A stretch of DNA of 64,000 nucleotides from an uncultured Duncaniella sp. (lineage in GTDB: Bacteria; Bacteroidota; Bacteroidia; Bacteroidales; Muribaculaceae), in assembly GCA_910589485.1 (NCBI GenBank), contig CAJUSW010000001.1, forward strand, positions 248,001 to 312,000, in the 5' to 3' direction. The notes below the pieces were generated by a model. That model had not been told where the DNA came from and did not search any database. It saw nothing but the letters and a program-made list of their open reading frames with translations. Both the position numbers and the translations under genes were made by a program. This document shows, piece after piece, positions 9,017-18,105 of the stretch (positions within the stretch are counted from its first letter, which is position 1; the number at the start of each line of letters is the position of its first letter).

Positions 9017-9769
9017 TTACTTCTGAGGATTTTTCTTCAGGTAGTCGAGAATGAGAACGGAGTCAACCTGATTGATGTTATCGATCTGATAACGTGAAAT
9101 CTGATTGATCTGCATTTCATCGAGAGCAGAGATCAGTGACTCCCATGAAGCCTCGGGTGTAGCCTTGATGATGACTACAGGACGAGTAAGGGTAGAGTCA
9201 TTACGGATCTCGCGGGCACGTGCCTGGTAGATAGAGTCGTTAGCGGCAGAGTTGCCGGGAGCGAACTCCTTCTTGCGCCAACGGGCCTTCTCAACCTCGA
9301 TCTTGTCGAGTACGAGACGGTTGCGGTCGTGGAGGATCTTGCGGATACCCTGCTGGATCTTACCGTCGTTACCAAGGAATTTCTCAGCCTTGAGCTTGTT
9401 GTTGTCGATGAGACCATCGCCATCAGCGTCAGCTATTTCAGGCATACCTTCGTAGAAATATACGGTGTTCATGGGGCGTCCGGCTTCGTCCTTCTTGACA
9501 TCGCCGTTAGCATTGCGGTCAGTAGTAAGAATGAGCGTGATAGCCTCTGATTCCTTAGCTTTGTTCATCTCCTGCTGCTCAACCTTCTCATTCGACGGGA
9601 GTGAGATGGTGAGAGTCTGAGACTTGATCATAGTGGTACAAAGCATGAAGAATGTGATAAGAAGCATGTTCATATCCACCATGGGGGTGAAGTCCACATG
9701 GATCGACATTTTCTTCTGGGCACCTTTTTTCTTTTTGCCGCCCTTGTCTGATTGTTCGATTTGTGCCAT
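9017..9769 (-). CDS. exbD: ExbD/TolR-type biopolymer transport protein with EF-hand-like loops
   Basis: Motor component of the Ton system, 250 residues. A Lys-rich cytosolic N-terminus precedes the single TM helix at about 28-48, whose start VDFTPMVDMNMLL carries the conserved ion-relay Asp (D32). The periplasmic part is long for ExbD. It contains DRNANGDVKKDE (84-95), which fits the 12-residue EF-hand loop D-x-N-x-N-G-x-V-x-x-x-E exactly, and DADGDGLIDNNK (114-125), which fits except that Lys replaces the last acidic ligand. The end includes VVIIKATPEASWESLISALDEM, the normal ExbD core fold. It lies 7 bp after the other exbD. Calcium binding is inferred. Confidence 0.9.
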   Translation of the reverse strand: MAQIEQSDKGGKKKKGAQKKMSIHVDFTPMVDMNMLLITFFMLCTTMIKSQTLTISLPSNEKVEQQEMNKAKESEAITLILTTDRNANGDVKKDEAGRPMNTVYFYEGMPEIADADGDGLIDNNKLKAEKFLGNDGKIQQGIRKILHDRNRLVLDKIEVEKARWRKKEFAPGNSAANDSIYQARAREIRNDSTLTRPVVIIKATPEASWESLISALDEMQINQISRYQIDNINQVDSVLILDYLKKNPQK

Positions 9770-9776
9770 GGTGTGA

Positions 9777-10493
9777 TTATTCTTGCTCAGTTTTAAGTGC
9801 TGTCATGATGCTGAAGCGGTTCATCTTGAGGGTCTGAAGGTTGTCGAGGACGTCCTGAACTACATCGTAGGGGGTGTCCTTGTCGGCCTTCACGGCAATA
9901 CCCTCGCCCTTCTTCATTGTCTTCTGAAGGTTGTCGTTGCCGGAGTTGTAGATGGCGCGCATCCAGATTTGAAACTCGTTAAGGTGTTCCATGTCCTTGT
10001 TGTCGTTCACAGGGATGCCGACACCTTTCTGTGACATGTCCGAGATGAACTTGTCCTGGTCGGTCTGCGACATCGAGAGGAACTGGTGAAGGACTTGGAA
10101 GGGTACTCCAAACATATTGATTTTGGAGAATGCCTCACGATCCTGTGCTGTAAGCTGCACCTGGTTGGAGGGGTGCTGCTTGTTATAGAGCGTTACTGCT
10201 TCATCGAGGATGGTCTTGCGAAGAGCCTCTGAACCCCATGTGTCCTTGGTTTCGGCATCAGCGTCACCGGCAATGGAGATGAAGACTTTTCCCTCGGGGC
10301 TCACAAGTATCTGGGCCAGGTTGGCTGTAGGTACTTTCTGCTCCGAAACAGAGGAAGGCGTCAGCACTGTGACGGGCTCCTTCTGAAGGAAGGTCGATGT
10401 CAACATGAAGAAAGTAAGCAAGAGCACAGTCACGTCACTCATCGCGGTCATGTCGATGAGGGTGCTTTTTCTCTTAATTTTTACTTTTCCCAT
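9777..10493 (-). CDS. exbD: ExbD/TolR-type biopolymer transport protein
   Basis: Second ExbD paralogue, 238 residues. The TM helix at about 14-36 starts LIDMTAMSDVTVLLLTFFML; the Asp at residue 19 fits the ion-relay position. A periplasmic insertion of about 100 residues (roughly 80-180) is not present in short E. coli ExbD. The C-terminal part (GIAVKADKDTPYDVVQDVLDNL) keeps the ExbD core fold. Paired, non-identical ExbD proteins after ExbB are common in Bacteroidetes Ton operons. It sits between exbB (69-bp gap) and the second exbD (7-bp gap). Confidence 0.92.
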   Translation of the reverse strand: MGKVKIKRKSTLIDMTAMSDVTVLLLTFFMLTSTFLQKEPVTVLTPSSVSEQKVPTANLAQILVSPEGKVFISIAGDADAETKDTWGSEALRKTILDEAVTLYNKQHPSNQVQLTAQDREAFSKINMFGVPFQVLHQFLSMSQTDQDKFISDMSQKGVGIPVNDNKDMEHLNEFQIWMRAIYNSGNDNLQKTMKKGEGIAVKADKDTPYDVVQDVLDNLQTLKMNRFSIMTALKTEQE

Positions 10494-10562
10494 ATTACGT
10501 TATCGGTTGAAGAGTGTTAAATAAAGATGGTTGGTTTATCTTCTTGATAAAGTAATGTGGAA

Positions 10563-11381
10563 TTAGTGAGAAGCGGCAAATGTCTGCACGATAGAGAAAC
10601 CGATCTCGTCGATAGCGTAGGTCAGGTTATCGATCTTGTTGGTGTAGAAGTTGTAAGAGATAACGGCGAATGCACCAGTTGCAATACCGAAGGCGGTGTT
10701 GATAAGAGCCTCCGAGATACCGGTTGAGAGCTCGGTTGAGTCAGGAGCACCTGAAGCGGCGAGAGCCTGGAACGACTTGATCATACCCATTACAGTACCG
10801 AGAAGACCAACGAGTGTACCGAGAGTGGTGAGGGTAGCAACGATGGGGAGGTTCTGCTGGAGAGCAGGCATCTCGAGTGCGGTAGCCTCCTCAACAGTCT
10901 TCTGAAGGTTGGCAACCTTCTGCTCCTTGGTGAGAACGGTGTTCTTGTCCATTTCCTCGTAAGAGTTGAGAGCGGCAGCTACTACAGCAGCTACTGAACC
11001 CTTCTGGTTCTTGCAGAGGTTCTTGGCACCCTGGATATCGTTAGCGGCGAGGCACTTCTTAACACCGGCAACGAACTTCTCGATAGAGCCTTTACCCTTA
11101 GCAGAAGAGAGGGCGATCCAACGCTCTACAGAAAGAACGATTACAGTGAGGAAGAGGGTCTGGAGGATAGGTACGATGAATCCGCCCTTGTAGATGGTGC
11201 CCCAGAGGTCGATGGGGTGGCCTTCCTCGAAGTGAGACTCGTGACCGAACCAGAAGATGAAAAGAAGAACTGCTACTACAAAGCAAGCGAGGATTACAAG
11301 AAATGCATTCTTGATACCGGCAACATTGCTGCCTTCGGCTTTCTTAGCAGCCGGCTTGGTGGTGGGCTTTTGAGCTTCCAT
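10563..11381 (-). CDS. exbB: ExbB/TolQ/MotA-family proton channel protein
   Basis: Polytopic stator protein of the Ton motor, 272 residues. There are hydrophobic helices at about 25-48 and 72-92. The conserved C-terminal pair is seen in LTTLGTLVGLLGTVMGMIKSF (near 190) and EALINTAFGIATGAFAVISY (near 230), the hallmark of the MotA/TolQ/ExbB domain. The N-terminus is Lys/Ala/Thr-rich. It is the first gene of the operon. A full consensus promoter lies at 11690-11659, giving an A-rich, poorly structured leader of about 270 nt. Confidence 0.93.
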   Translation of the reverse strand: MEAQKPTTKPAAKKAEGSNVAGIKNAFLVILACFVVAVLLFIFWFGHESHFEEGHPIDLWGTIYKGGFIVPILQTLFLTVIVLSVERWIALSSAKGKGSIEKFVAGVKKCLAANDIQGAKNLCKNQKGSVAAVVAAALNSYEEMDKNTVLTKEQKVANLQKTVEEATALEMPALQQNLPIVATLTTLGTLVGLLGTVMGMIKSFQALAASGAPDSTELSTGISEALINTAFGIATGAFAVISYNFYTNKIDNLTYAIDEIGFSIVQTFAASH

Positions 11382-11658
11382 AATTTGTTTTAACTGTTTT
11401 TGTTTTGGTTTATTAGTTTGAGATTATTAGTTTTGATGATTTTTCAGAATGTTGGATCCCATTGCGGTCCGTAGCAGAAATCCTCAGGATCAGAGACTAT
11501 CGCGGCGACGGCCGGCGATTCCGATTATATCCGGGGGAGGTTCTGAAGTAAAGGGTGTGCGTGTGTAGGATACCTGATATTTAGTTTAAGGGTTAAAAAT
11601 AGAGTGATCATAGCGCATGCAATGATCCGTGGAAAGGGGATTATCACAATACGGTATG

Positions 11659-11690
11659 CAAATTTAAAATGAAATTTCCGCGTATGCAAA
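11659..11690 (-). promoter_or_regulatory. Putative promoter of the exbB operon
   Basis: On the minus strand TTTG (11690-11687), 20-bp spacer, TAAATTTG (11666-11659): a full match to the Bacteroidetes consensus. Confidence 0.7.
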
Positions 11691-11815
11691 CGTTTTATCT
11701 CTTTTTTTAGACTCAAAACTCTAAAATTTCCAAAGAAAAGAATACATATGATGATTTTCGCAGGTTTTGCTCATTTTTTACTTAACTAATTTAAAGTTAT
11801 TTAAAATTTATTTAT

Positions 11816-11823
11816 TAACTTTG
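11816..11823 (+). promoter_or_regulatory. Putative -7 box (TAACTTTG) of nqrA
   Basis: Exact -7 consensus 46 bp upstream of the nqrA ATG. The -33 region is T/A-rich without an exact TTTG. Confidence 0.55.
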
Positions 11824-11869
11824 TTGCTTCCAAGACAAAGGTACAAACACTTATTTTGCAAGACACATA

Positions 11870-13216
11870 ATGAGAAAAACCATCAACCTCAAAAAAGGAC
11901 TAAACCTGCGTATTGAGGGAGCTCTCGCCGACACCAATGTGAGCGCGACAGTAATCCCCGCCAATATCGCCATAGTCCCTGATGATTTTCCCGGCTTCAT
12001 GCCGAAACCGGATGTCAAAGAGGGTGACAGCGTGAAAGCAGGCTCAGCCCTGATGCACGACAAAAACGCCCCCGACATCCATCTCGTATCGCCAATCAGC
12101 GGAACCGTAGAGAGCGTGGTGAGGGGAGCGCGACGCAAGATCGAGCGCATAGTGATCAAGACCGACACGGCCTCACCATCGACAGTGGCAACAATGACAT
12201 CGACAGCTATCACATCGGCCGACGATGTGCGCCGAATGCTCAAGAGCTCAGGCTTATGGGCCATGATGCGCCGTCGCCCGTATGACATCGTGCCGATGGA
12301 GAGCGACCGCCCCCGCGACATATTCGTCACAGCTCTCGACACTGCTCCGCTCGCACTTAACCTCGAGGAGATGGTGAAAGGAATGGACGCCCAGATAGCC
12401 AAAGGCGTAGAGGCCATGACCAAGCTCACCGACGGCACAATATATATATGTGTAGCACAGGGCAGCAACCTTGCCGATGTGAAGGGCGCCGAAATGATAG
12501 AGCTCCCCATGCTGCACCCTGCCGGCAACGCCGGAGTGCAGATAGCCAATATCAAGCCGGTCAACAAGGGGGAAGTAGTATGGACCCTCGATATCGTGAC
12601 CCTTGCCAAGCTCGGCGAGGCAATCCTCAACGGCAAGATCGACTACTCGGTAGAGACAGCCCTCACCGGATCGGAGGTGATAACCCCCAAGGTGGTGAAG
12701 ACCGTGCCCGGCGCACAGCTCGGCGAACTGCTGGCCGGCGACGAGAAGACCGACGGACGCAACCACCGCGTGATATCGGGCAACGTGCTCACCGGCACGC
12801 CCGAAGGTGAAGCCGGATATCTGCGTTACCCCTACCGCCAGGTGACCGTGATCCCCGAGGGGGACGACACCCACGAATTCATGGGCTGGGCATCGCTGAG
12901 CCCGTCGAAGATGAGCGAGAGCCGGTCGTTCCTCGGACGTTTCCTCGGACGCAAGTTCAACCCCGACGCCCGCATCAACGGTGGCCGAAGGGCCATGATA
13001 ATGTCGGGCATCTACGATGACTACATGCCAATGGACATACTGCCCGAACCGCTGATCAAGGCCATCATCGCCAAGGACATCGACAAGATGGAAGCCTTAG
13101 GCATATATGAGGTAGCCCCCGAGGACTTCGCATTGGCCGAATATGCCGATCCGTCCAAGTTGGAGCTACAGCGCATTGTGCGCCAAGGACTTGACTATAT
13201 GCGCAACGAAGCATAG
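11870..13216 (+). CDS. nqrA: Na+-translocating NADH:quinone reductase subunit A
   Basis: Peripheral subunit of Na+-NQR, the respiratory complex that passes electrons from NADH to quinone and pumps Na+. It has 448 residues, the family length. The N-terminus INLKKGLNLRIEGAL and the motif FPGFMPKPDVKEGDSVKAGS (about 43-62) are typical. LVSPISGTVESVVRGARRKI marks the biotinyl-like barrel. The first of six genes in canonical order nqrABCDEF; nqrB follows after 52 bp. A -7 box lies just upstream. Confidence 0.96.
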   Translation: MRKTINLKKGLNLRIEGALADTNVSATVIPANIAIVPDDFPGFMPKPDVKEGDSVKAGSALMHDKNAPDIHLVSPISGTVESVVRGARRKIERIVIKTDTASPSTVATMTSTAITSADDVRRMLKSSGLWAMMRRRPYDIVPMESDRPRDIFVTALDTAPLALNLEEMVKGMDAQIAKGVEAMTKLTDGTIYICVAQGSNLADVKGAEMIELPMLHPAGNAGVQIANIKPVNKGEVVWTLDIVTLAKLGEAILNGKIDYSVETALTGSEVITPKVVKTVPGAQLGELLAGDEKTDGRNHRVISGNVLTGTPEGEAGYLRYPYRQVTVIPEGDDTHEFMGWASLSPSKMSESRSFLGRFLGRKFNPDARINGGRRAMIMSGIYDDYMPMDILPEPLIKAIIAKDIDKMEALGIYEVAPEDFALAEYADPSKLELQRIVRQGLDYMRNEA

Positions 13217-13268
13217 CCCACAGGCGTGACACACTGACGCACACCAATAATGCATATTTTAAAATAAG

Positions 13269-14480
13269 ATGAAATCATTAAGAAACTATCTTGACCGCAT
13301 AAAACCCAACTTTGAGCCCGGGGGCAAACTGCAGAGCTTCCAGAGCGTATTTGATGGGTTCGAGACGTTCCTCTACACCCCCAACACCACGTCCAAGTCG
13401 GGGGTGAACGTCCATGACAGCCTCGACTCAAAGCGCATCATGATCATAGTGGTGCTCGCATTGATGCCGTGTCTGCTCTTCGGAATGTACAACACAGGAT
13501 ATCAGAACTGGCTTGCCGCCGGAGCTACGGAATTTCCCTTCTGGCAACTCATGGCCTATGGCTTTCTCGCAGTATTGCCCCGCATCCTGGTGGCATATGT
13601 GGTTGGCCTCGGCATAGAATTTGCCGTAGCCCAATGGCGTCGCGAGGAGATCCAGGAGGGATTTCTCGTGACAGGCATACTGATCCCGCTCATCTGCCCG
13701 GTGGAGACACCGCTGTGGATGCTCGCTGTAGCCACCGCTTTTTCGGTGATATTTGTCAAGGAAGTGTTTGGCGGAACCGGCTACAACGTGTTCAACGTGG
13801 CCCTCGTCACACGCGCTTTCCTCTTCTTCGCCTACCCCGCCCAGATGAGCGGCGACAAGGTGTTCGTGAGCACCAATTCCATATTGGGCCTCGGCTATGA
13901 CCTGCCCGACGGATTCACCGGTGCAACACCTCTTGGACAGATCGCCTCGTTCACTGGCGACAAGCTCGAGCTCCTCAATCTCCGCGGCGATGCCATCTCG
14001 GCATGGGACGCATTCCTGGGACTGATACCCGGCTCATTTGGCGAGACTTCCACCCTGTGCATCCTCATCGGAGCCGTGATCCTTCTCGCCACCGGCATGG
14101 CCTCGTGGCGCATCATGCTCAGTGTGGTGGCAGGCGGACTGCTGATGGGATGGATAGCCAATGTGTTCCAGACCCCTACCTATCCTGCTTCGTTCCTCTC
14201 GCCCATTGACCAACTGCTGTATGGCGGATTTGCATTCGCGGCCGTATTCATGGCCACCGACCCTGTGACAGCCGCCAGGACCGGCACAGGAAAATATGTC
14301 TACGGACTGCTTGTAGGCGTTGTGGCCGTACTGATCCGCACCTACAACAACGGCTATCCCGAAGGAGCGATGCTCGCAGTACTCCTGGGCAACGCCCTGG
14401 CTCCGCTGATTGACTATTGCGTGGTACAGGCCAACGTGTCGCGCCGCATGAGACGACTTAAGGAACGCGCCCGCGCATAA
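13269..14480 (+). CDS. nqrB: Na+-NQR subunit B
   Basis: Membrane subunit that carries covalent FMN and forms the main Na+ path. It has 403 residues and about ten TM helices. The FMN attachment Thr lies in DGFTGATPLG near residue 220. Other family landmarks are HDSLDSKRIMIIVVLALMP near 55 and FMATDPVTAARTGTGKYVYG near 335. Start MKSLRNYLDRIKPNFEPGG matches the family. nqrC begins 25 bp downstream. No covalent flavin transferase (ApbE) is seen in this window, so it must be encoded elsewhere. Confidence 0.96.
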   Translation: MKSLRNYLDRIKPNFEPGGKLQSFQSVFDGFETFLYTPNTTSKSGVNVHDSLDSKRIMIIVVLALMPCLLFGMYNTGYQNWLAAGATEFPFWQLMAYGFLAVLPRILVAYVVGLGIEFAVAQWRREEIQEGFLVTGILIPLICPVETPLWMLAVATAFSVIFVKEVFGGTGYNVFNVALVTRAFLFFAYPAQMSGDKVFVSTNSILGLGYDLPDGFTGATPLGQIASFTGDKLELLNLRGDAISAWDAFLGLIPGSFGETSTLCILIGAVILLATGMASWRIMLSVVAGGLLMGWIANVFQTPTYPASFLSPIDQLLYGGFAFAAVFMATDPVTAARTGTGKYVYGLLVGVVAVLIRTYNNGYPEGAMLAVLLGNALAPLIDYCVVQANVSRRMRRLKERARA

Positions 14481-14505
14481 TGACATCCCTTTCATATATA
14501 TTATT

Positions 14506-15213
14506 ATGAATAAGCAAAGCAATACATATACCATCATCTACATCATCGTGCTGGTGGTGCTCGTGGGCACTGCCCTCGCAGCCACATCGCTCGCCCTCAA
14601 GGGCCGACAGCAGGAGAATATCGATGCTGACAAGATGAAACAGATACTCGCGGCTGCGCTGATCACCCCGGCCGACGGCGAGACAGTAGCCGAGTTCAAC
14701 CGCTACATCACCGACCAGTATGTAGTCAATGCCCAAGGTGAGAGAATCGAAGGGGTCAAAGCCTTTGACGTGAATGTGGCCAACCAGAGCAAACTCACCG
14801 CCGACCGCAGGGAGTTGCCCGTGTTCGTATGCATGGTCAAGGAGAATGATCCCAAGTACATCCTGCCCGTGTATGGTGCCGGACTGTGGGGCCCGATATG
14901 GGGCTACGTGGCATTTGACGCCGACGGATCCACGATATATGGCGCATACTTCGCCCACCAGGGCGAGACTCCGGGCCTCGGAGCTGAAATCGAGAAACCC
15001 GCTTTCAGCGACCAGTTCAAAGGCAAACATGTGATAAAGGATGGACGTTTCCGCCCCATAGCCGTGGTGAAAGCCGGCCAGCAGCCACTGGACGGAGAGG
15101 ATTATGTGGACGGAATCTCGGGTGGCACCATCACCTCCAAGGGTGTCGGCTCAATGCTTGACAACTGCCTCGTGCCCTACCGCAAATTCCTCCAGTCTCT
15201 CGGTGAAAAATAA
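14506..15213 (+). CDS. nqrC: Na+-NQR subunit C
   Basis: One-helix subunit with a periplasmic domain holding the second covalent FMN. It has 235 residues. The TM segment at about 9-28 (TIIYIIVLVVLVGTALAATS) is followed by the periplasmic domain with LWGPIWGYVAFDADG, GETPGLGAEIEKP and the flavinylation motif DGISGGTITSKGV (Thr near residue 212). The protein is complete. It lies between nqrB and nqrD with gaps of 25 and 21 bp. Confidence 0.96.
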   Translation: MNKQSNTYTIIYIIVLVVLVGTALAATSLALKGRQQENIDADKMKQILAAALITPADGETVAEFNRYITDQYVVNAQGERIEGVKAFDVNVANQSKLTADRRELPVFVCMVKENDPKYILPVYGAGLWGPIWGYVAFDADGSTIYGAYFAHQGETPGLGAEIEKPAFSDQFKGKHVIKDGRFRPIAVVKAGQQPLDGEDYVDGISGGTITSKGVGSMLDNCLVPYRKFLQSLGEK

Positions 15214-15234
15214 TATGCTCCAACAGATCCAATT

Positions 15235-15861
15235 ATGGCAGAAAAGATAAAGAATACCGACGTACTGTTCAACCCTATTTCCAAGAACAACCCCGTCGTG
15301 GTGCAGGTGCTGGGCATCTGCTCCGTACTGGCCGTAACGGCCAAACTCGAGCCGGCGATAGTAATGGGCATATCCGTGATCGCTGTGCTGGCATTCGCCA
15401 ACGTGATAATCTCATTGATACGCAACACCATCCCCACCAACATCCGCATCATCGTGCAACTCGTGGTGGTGGCAGGTCTGGTGGTGATAGTCGACCAGGT
15501 GCTCAAGGCCTACGCCTACAGCGCATCCAAGCAGCTGTCGGTGTTCATCGGCCTGATCATCACCAACTGTATTCTCATGGGACGCCTCGAAGCGTTCGCC
15601 ATGGGCAACAAGCCCTGGCCGGCATTCCTCGACGGCGTGGGCAACGGCCTCGGCTATGCCGTGATACTCGTCATCGTGGGCTTCTTCCGCGAACTCCTCG
15701 GCTCGGGCACACTGCTCGGCTATCAGGTGATACCCCAGTGGTGCTATGACAACGGGTATGTCAACAACGGCCTGATGATCCTCCCCCCCATGGCGCTGAT
15801 CGTGGTGGCTTGCATCATATGGGTACAGCGCAGCATCAACAAAGATCTGCAGGAAGATTAA
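15235..15861 (+). CDS. nqrD: Na+-NQR subunit D
   Basis: Six-helix membrane subunit of 208 residues. Together with NqrE it coordinates the intramembrane iron centre. The two family cysteines are visible in VLGICSVLAVT (about residue 29) and IITNCILMGR (about 112). FFRELLGSGTLLGY is another family motif. Start MAEKIKNTDVLFNPISKNNP. The gene lies 21 bp after nqrC and 36 bp before nqrE. Confidence 0.96.
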   Translation: MAEKIKNTDVLFNPISKNNPVVVQVLGICSVLAVTAKLEPAIVMGISVIAVLAFANVIISLIRNTIPTNIRIIVQLVVVAGLVVIVDQVLKAYAYSASKQLSVFIGLIITNCILMGRLEAFAMGNKPWPAFLDGVGNGLGYAVILVIVGFFRELLGSGTLLGYQVIPQWCYDNGYVNNGLMILPPMALIVVACIIWVQRSINKDLQED

Positions 15862-15897
15862 TCCCCAACTCCACCCAACGAAACTGAATACGAAAAT

Positions 15898-16515
15898 ATG
15901 GAAAATCTCAACATATTCATCAGGTCGATTTTTGTCGACAACATGATATTCGCTTACTTCCTGGGCATGTGCTCGTTCATCGCAGTGTCCAAGAATGTAA
16001 AGACAGCGTTTGGTCTGGGCATAGCGGTCACGTTCATGCTCGTGGTGACTCTTCCGGTCAACTATCTTCTCGAGAACTACGTGTTGCGCCCCGGCGCACT
16101 CACATGGCTCGGCGAGGAGTATGCCCAGGTCGACCTCAGCTTCCTGTCGCTCATTATGTTCATTGCGGTGATCGCCTCCATGACCCAGCTCGTGGAGATG
16201 GCTGTGGAGAAATACAGCCCGTCGCTGTACTCATCGCTCGGCATCTTCCTTCCGCTCATCGCTGTCAACTGTGCCATCCTCGGCGGATCGCTCTTCATGC
16301 AGCAGCGTGATTTCCCCAGCATCTGGACAGCAGTATGCGCCGGTGGCGGATGGGGCCTCGGCTGGCTCCTCGCCATCACGGCGATCGCCGCTATCAGAGA
16401 GAGACTTGCAGTGTACTCCAACATTCCCAAGCCACTGCGCGGAGTGGGCATCACATTCATTCTCACCGCACTCATGGGCATCGCGTTCATGAGCTTCCTG
16501 GGAATCAAGCTGTGA
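15898..16515 (+). CDS. nqrE: Na+-NQR subunit E
   Basis: Six-helix membrane subunit of 205 residues, inverted-topology partner of NqrD. The iron-ligand cysteines are in YFLGMCSFIAVSK (about residue 25) and LIAVNCAILGGSL (about 123). NIFIRSIFVDNMIFAYFLG at the N-terminus is characteristic. It is complete and in canonical order before nqrF (56-bp gap). Confidence 0.96.
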   Translation: MENLNIFIRSIFVDNMIFAYFLGMCSFIAVSKNVKTAFGLGIAVTFMLVVTLPVNYLLENYVLRPGALTWLGEEYAQVDLSFLSLIMFIAVIASMTQLVEMAVEKYSPSLYSSLGIFLPLIAVNCAILGGSLFMQQRDFPSIWTAVCAGGGWGLGWLLAITAIAAIRERLAVYSNIPKPLRGVGITFILTALMGIAFMSFLGIKL

Positions 16516-16571
16516 TATCCTGAGCAAGTTAACAAGAATAACAGAACCTGTAAAAACAAAACGACTATACA

Positions 16572-17837
16572 ATGTTAACGATACTGACAGGCGTAAGCAT
16601 CTTTCTGATCATCACACTCGCACTGGTCATTATACTGCTGATCGCCAAGAAATATCTGGTGCATTCCGGCAAGGTCAAGATCACCATCAACAACGACACG
16701 GTGGTCGAGGCCGAATCAGGCAAATCACTGCTGTCGACATTTGCCGACCACAACATATTCCTCTCATCGGCATGTGGAGGAAAGGGCAGCTGCGGACAGT
16801 GCAAATGCCAGGTGTTCAGCGGTGGGGGCGACATATTGCCCACCGAGAAAGTGCATTTCTCACGTAAACAGCAGCAGGATCACTGGCGCCTCGGATGCCA
16901 GGTGAAGATCAAGGAGGATTGCTCGGTGGGAATCCCCGCATCAGCCCTCGACGTGAAGGAGTGGGAGTGCGAGGTGATATCCAACAAGAACGTGGCCACC
17001 TTCATCAAGGAATTCATCGTGGCTCTCCCCAAGGGCGCCCACATGGACTTCATCCCCGGATCCTATGCCCAGATCAAGATCCCTACCTACGAGATGGACT
17101 ATGACAAGGATATCGACAAGTCGCTCATCGGCGACGAATATCTGCCCGCATGGGAGAAGTTCGGACTCTTCGGCCTCAAGTGCCACAACACCGAGACCAC
17201 TGTGCGTGCCTACTCCATGGCCAACTATCCCGAGGAGGGCGACCGCATCATGCTCACGGTACGTATCGCCACACCTCCTTTCAAGCCGAAACCTCAGGTT
17301 GGCTTCATGGACGTGATGCCCGGTATAGCCTCGAGCTACATCTTCACCCTCAAGCCCGGCGACAAGGTGGTGATGTCAGGTCCCTACGGAGATTTCCACC
17401 CCATCGTGGACTCCAAGGCCGAGATGATGTGGATAGGTGGCGGTGCCGGTATGGCTCCCCTCCGTGCCCAGATCATGTGGATGACCAAGACTCTCCACAC
17501 CACCGACCGCGTTATGAACTACTTCTACGGAGCACGCGCGCTCAACGAGGTGTTCTACCTCAACGACTTCCTCGAGCTGGAGAAGGAATTCCCCAACTTC
17601 AAGTTCCACCTTGCGCTCGACCGTCCCGATCCGGCAGCCGATGCCGCCGGCGTGAAGTACACCGCCGGATTCGTTCATCAGGTGATCTATGAGACCTATC
17701 TCAAAAATCATCCCGATCCCGAGGATATCGAATACTACATGTGTGGCCCCGGCCCCATGAGTGCCGCCGTCAACAAGATGCTCGACGATCTCGGAGTAGA
17801 TCCCACTTCGGTACATTACGACAACTTCGGAGGATAA
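16572..17837 (+). CDS. nqrF: Na+-NQR subunit F (NADH dehydrogenase, FAD and 2Fe-2S)
   Basis: Entry point for electrons: it oxidises NADH through FAD and a 2Fe-2S cluster. It has 421 residues. The N-terminal TM helix is at about 4-26. The ferredoxin motif SACGGKGSCGQCKC lies near residue 73. The FAD-binding RAYSMANYPEE is near 215 and the NADH-binding MWIGGGAGMAPLRAQ near 285. The end MLDDLGVDPTSVHYDNFGG is typical. Last gene of the operon; a strong GC-rich hairpin follows. Confidence 0.96.
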   Translation: MLTILTGVSIFLIITLALVIILLIAKKYLVHSGKVKITINNDTVVEAESGKSLLSTFADHNIFLSSACGGKGSCGQCKCQVFSGGGDILPTEKVHFSRKQQQDHWRLGCQVKIKEDCSVGIPASALDVKEWECEVISNKNVATFIKEFIVALPKGAHMDFIPGSYAQIKIPTYEMDYDKDIDKSLIGDEYLPAWEKFGLFGLKCHNTETTVRAYSMANYPEEGDRIMLTVRIATPPFKPKPQVGFMDVMPGIASSYIFTLKPGDKVVMSGPYGDFHPIVDSKAEMMWIGGGAGMAPLRAQIMWMTKTLHTTDRVMNYFYGARALNEVFYLNDFLELEKEFPNFKFHLALDRPDPAADAAGVKYTAGFVHQVIYETYLKNHPDPEDIEYYMCGPGPMSAAVNKMLDDLGVDPTSVHYDNFGG

Positions 17838-17857
17838 CAACTCTGCCACCACTATAT

Positions 17858-17913
17858 CACAAGCACCGGCCCGCCGCTACGGATCAACCGTAAGGCACGG
17901 GCCGGTGCTTGTG
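17858..17913 (+). terminator. Hairpin terminator of nqrABCDEF
   Basis: 16-bp perfect arms, CACAAGCACCGGCCCG (17858-17873) and CGGGCCGGTGCTTGTG (17898-17913), 20 bp after the nqrF stop. The T-run is weak (TCATTG), so it may stabilise the 3' end as much as terminate. Confidence 0.7.
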
Positions 17914-18105
17914 TCATTGTCCCAATAATGCATACCCCATTAGCTTGAAGCTATATAACAAATTTGTATCTGATAAAATTATTGCATTTTCGGCGGATTT
18001 CAGCGGATTTCATAAGAACAAAGTCACGGCAAATTTTGTATTTAAAATAAGGAAAGGCACCCAACTACCCCACCCTTACTGTCAACCCCCTAAACTCTTC
18101 TGATT

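Larger units (their letters stand above)
11382..11869. other. Divergent control region exbB / nqrA
   Basis: This 488-bp gap between divergent operons has no supported gene. It holds the exbB promoter (11690-11659, minus), an nqrA -7 box (11816-11823, plus), and an exbB leader whose last 70 nt (11382-11450) are A-rich on the coding strand, as often seen where translation starts without a Shine-Dalgarno sequence. Confidence 0.7.

Noticed and set aside
11525..11716. 63-residue ORF in the exbB leader
   Set aside because: It spans the predicted exbB promoter and has no family resemblance.
17909..18103. 64-residue ORF directly before the small membrane protein
   Set aside because: It starts inside the nqr terminator hairpin, lacks a promoter and domain features, and lies in A/T-rich DNA. 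Possible but not supportable.
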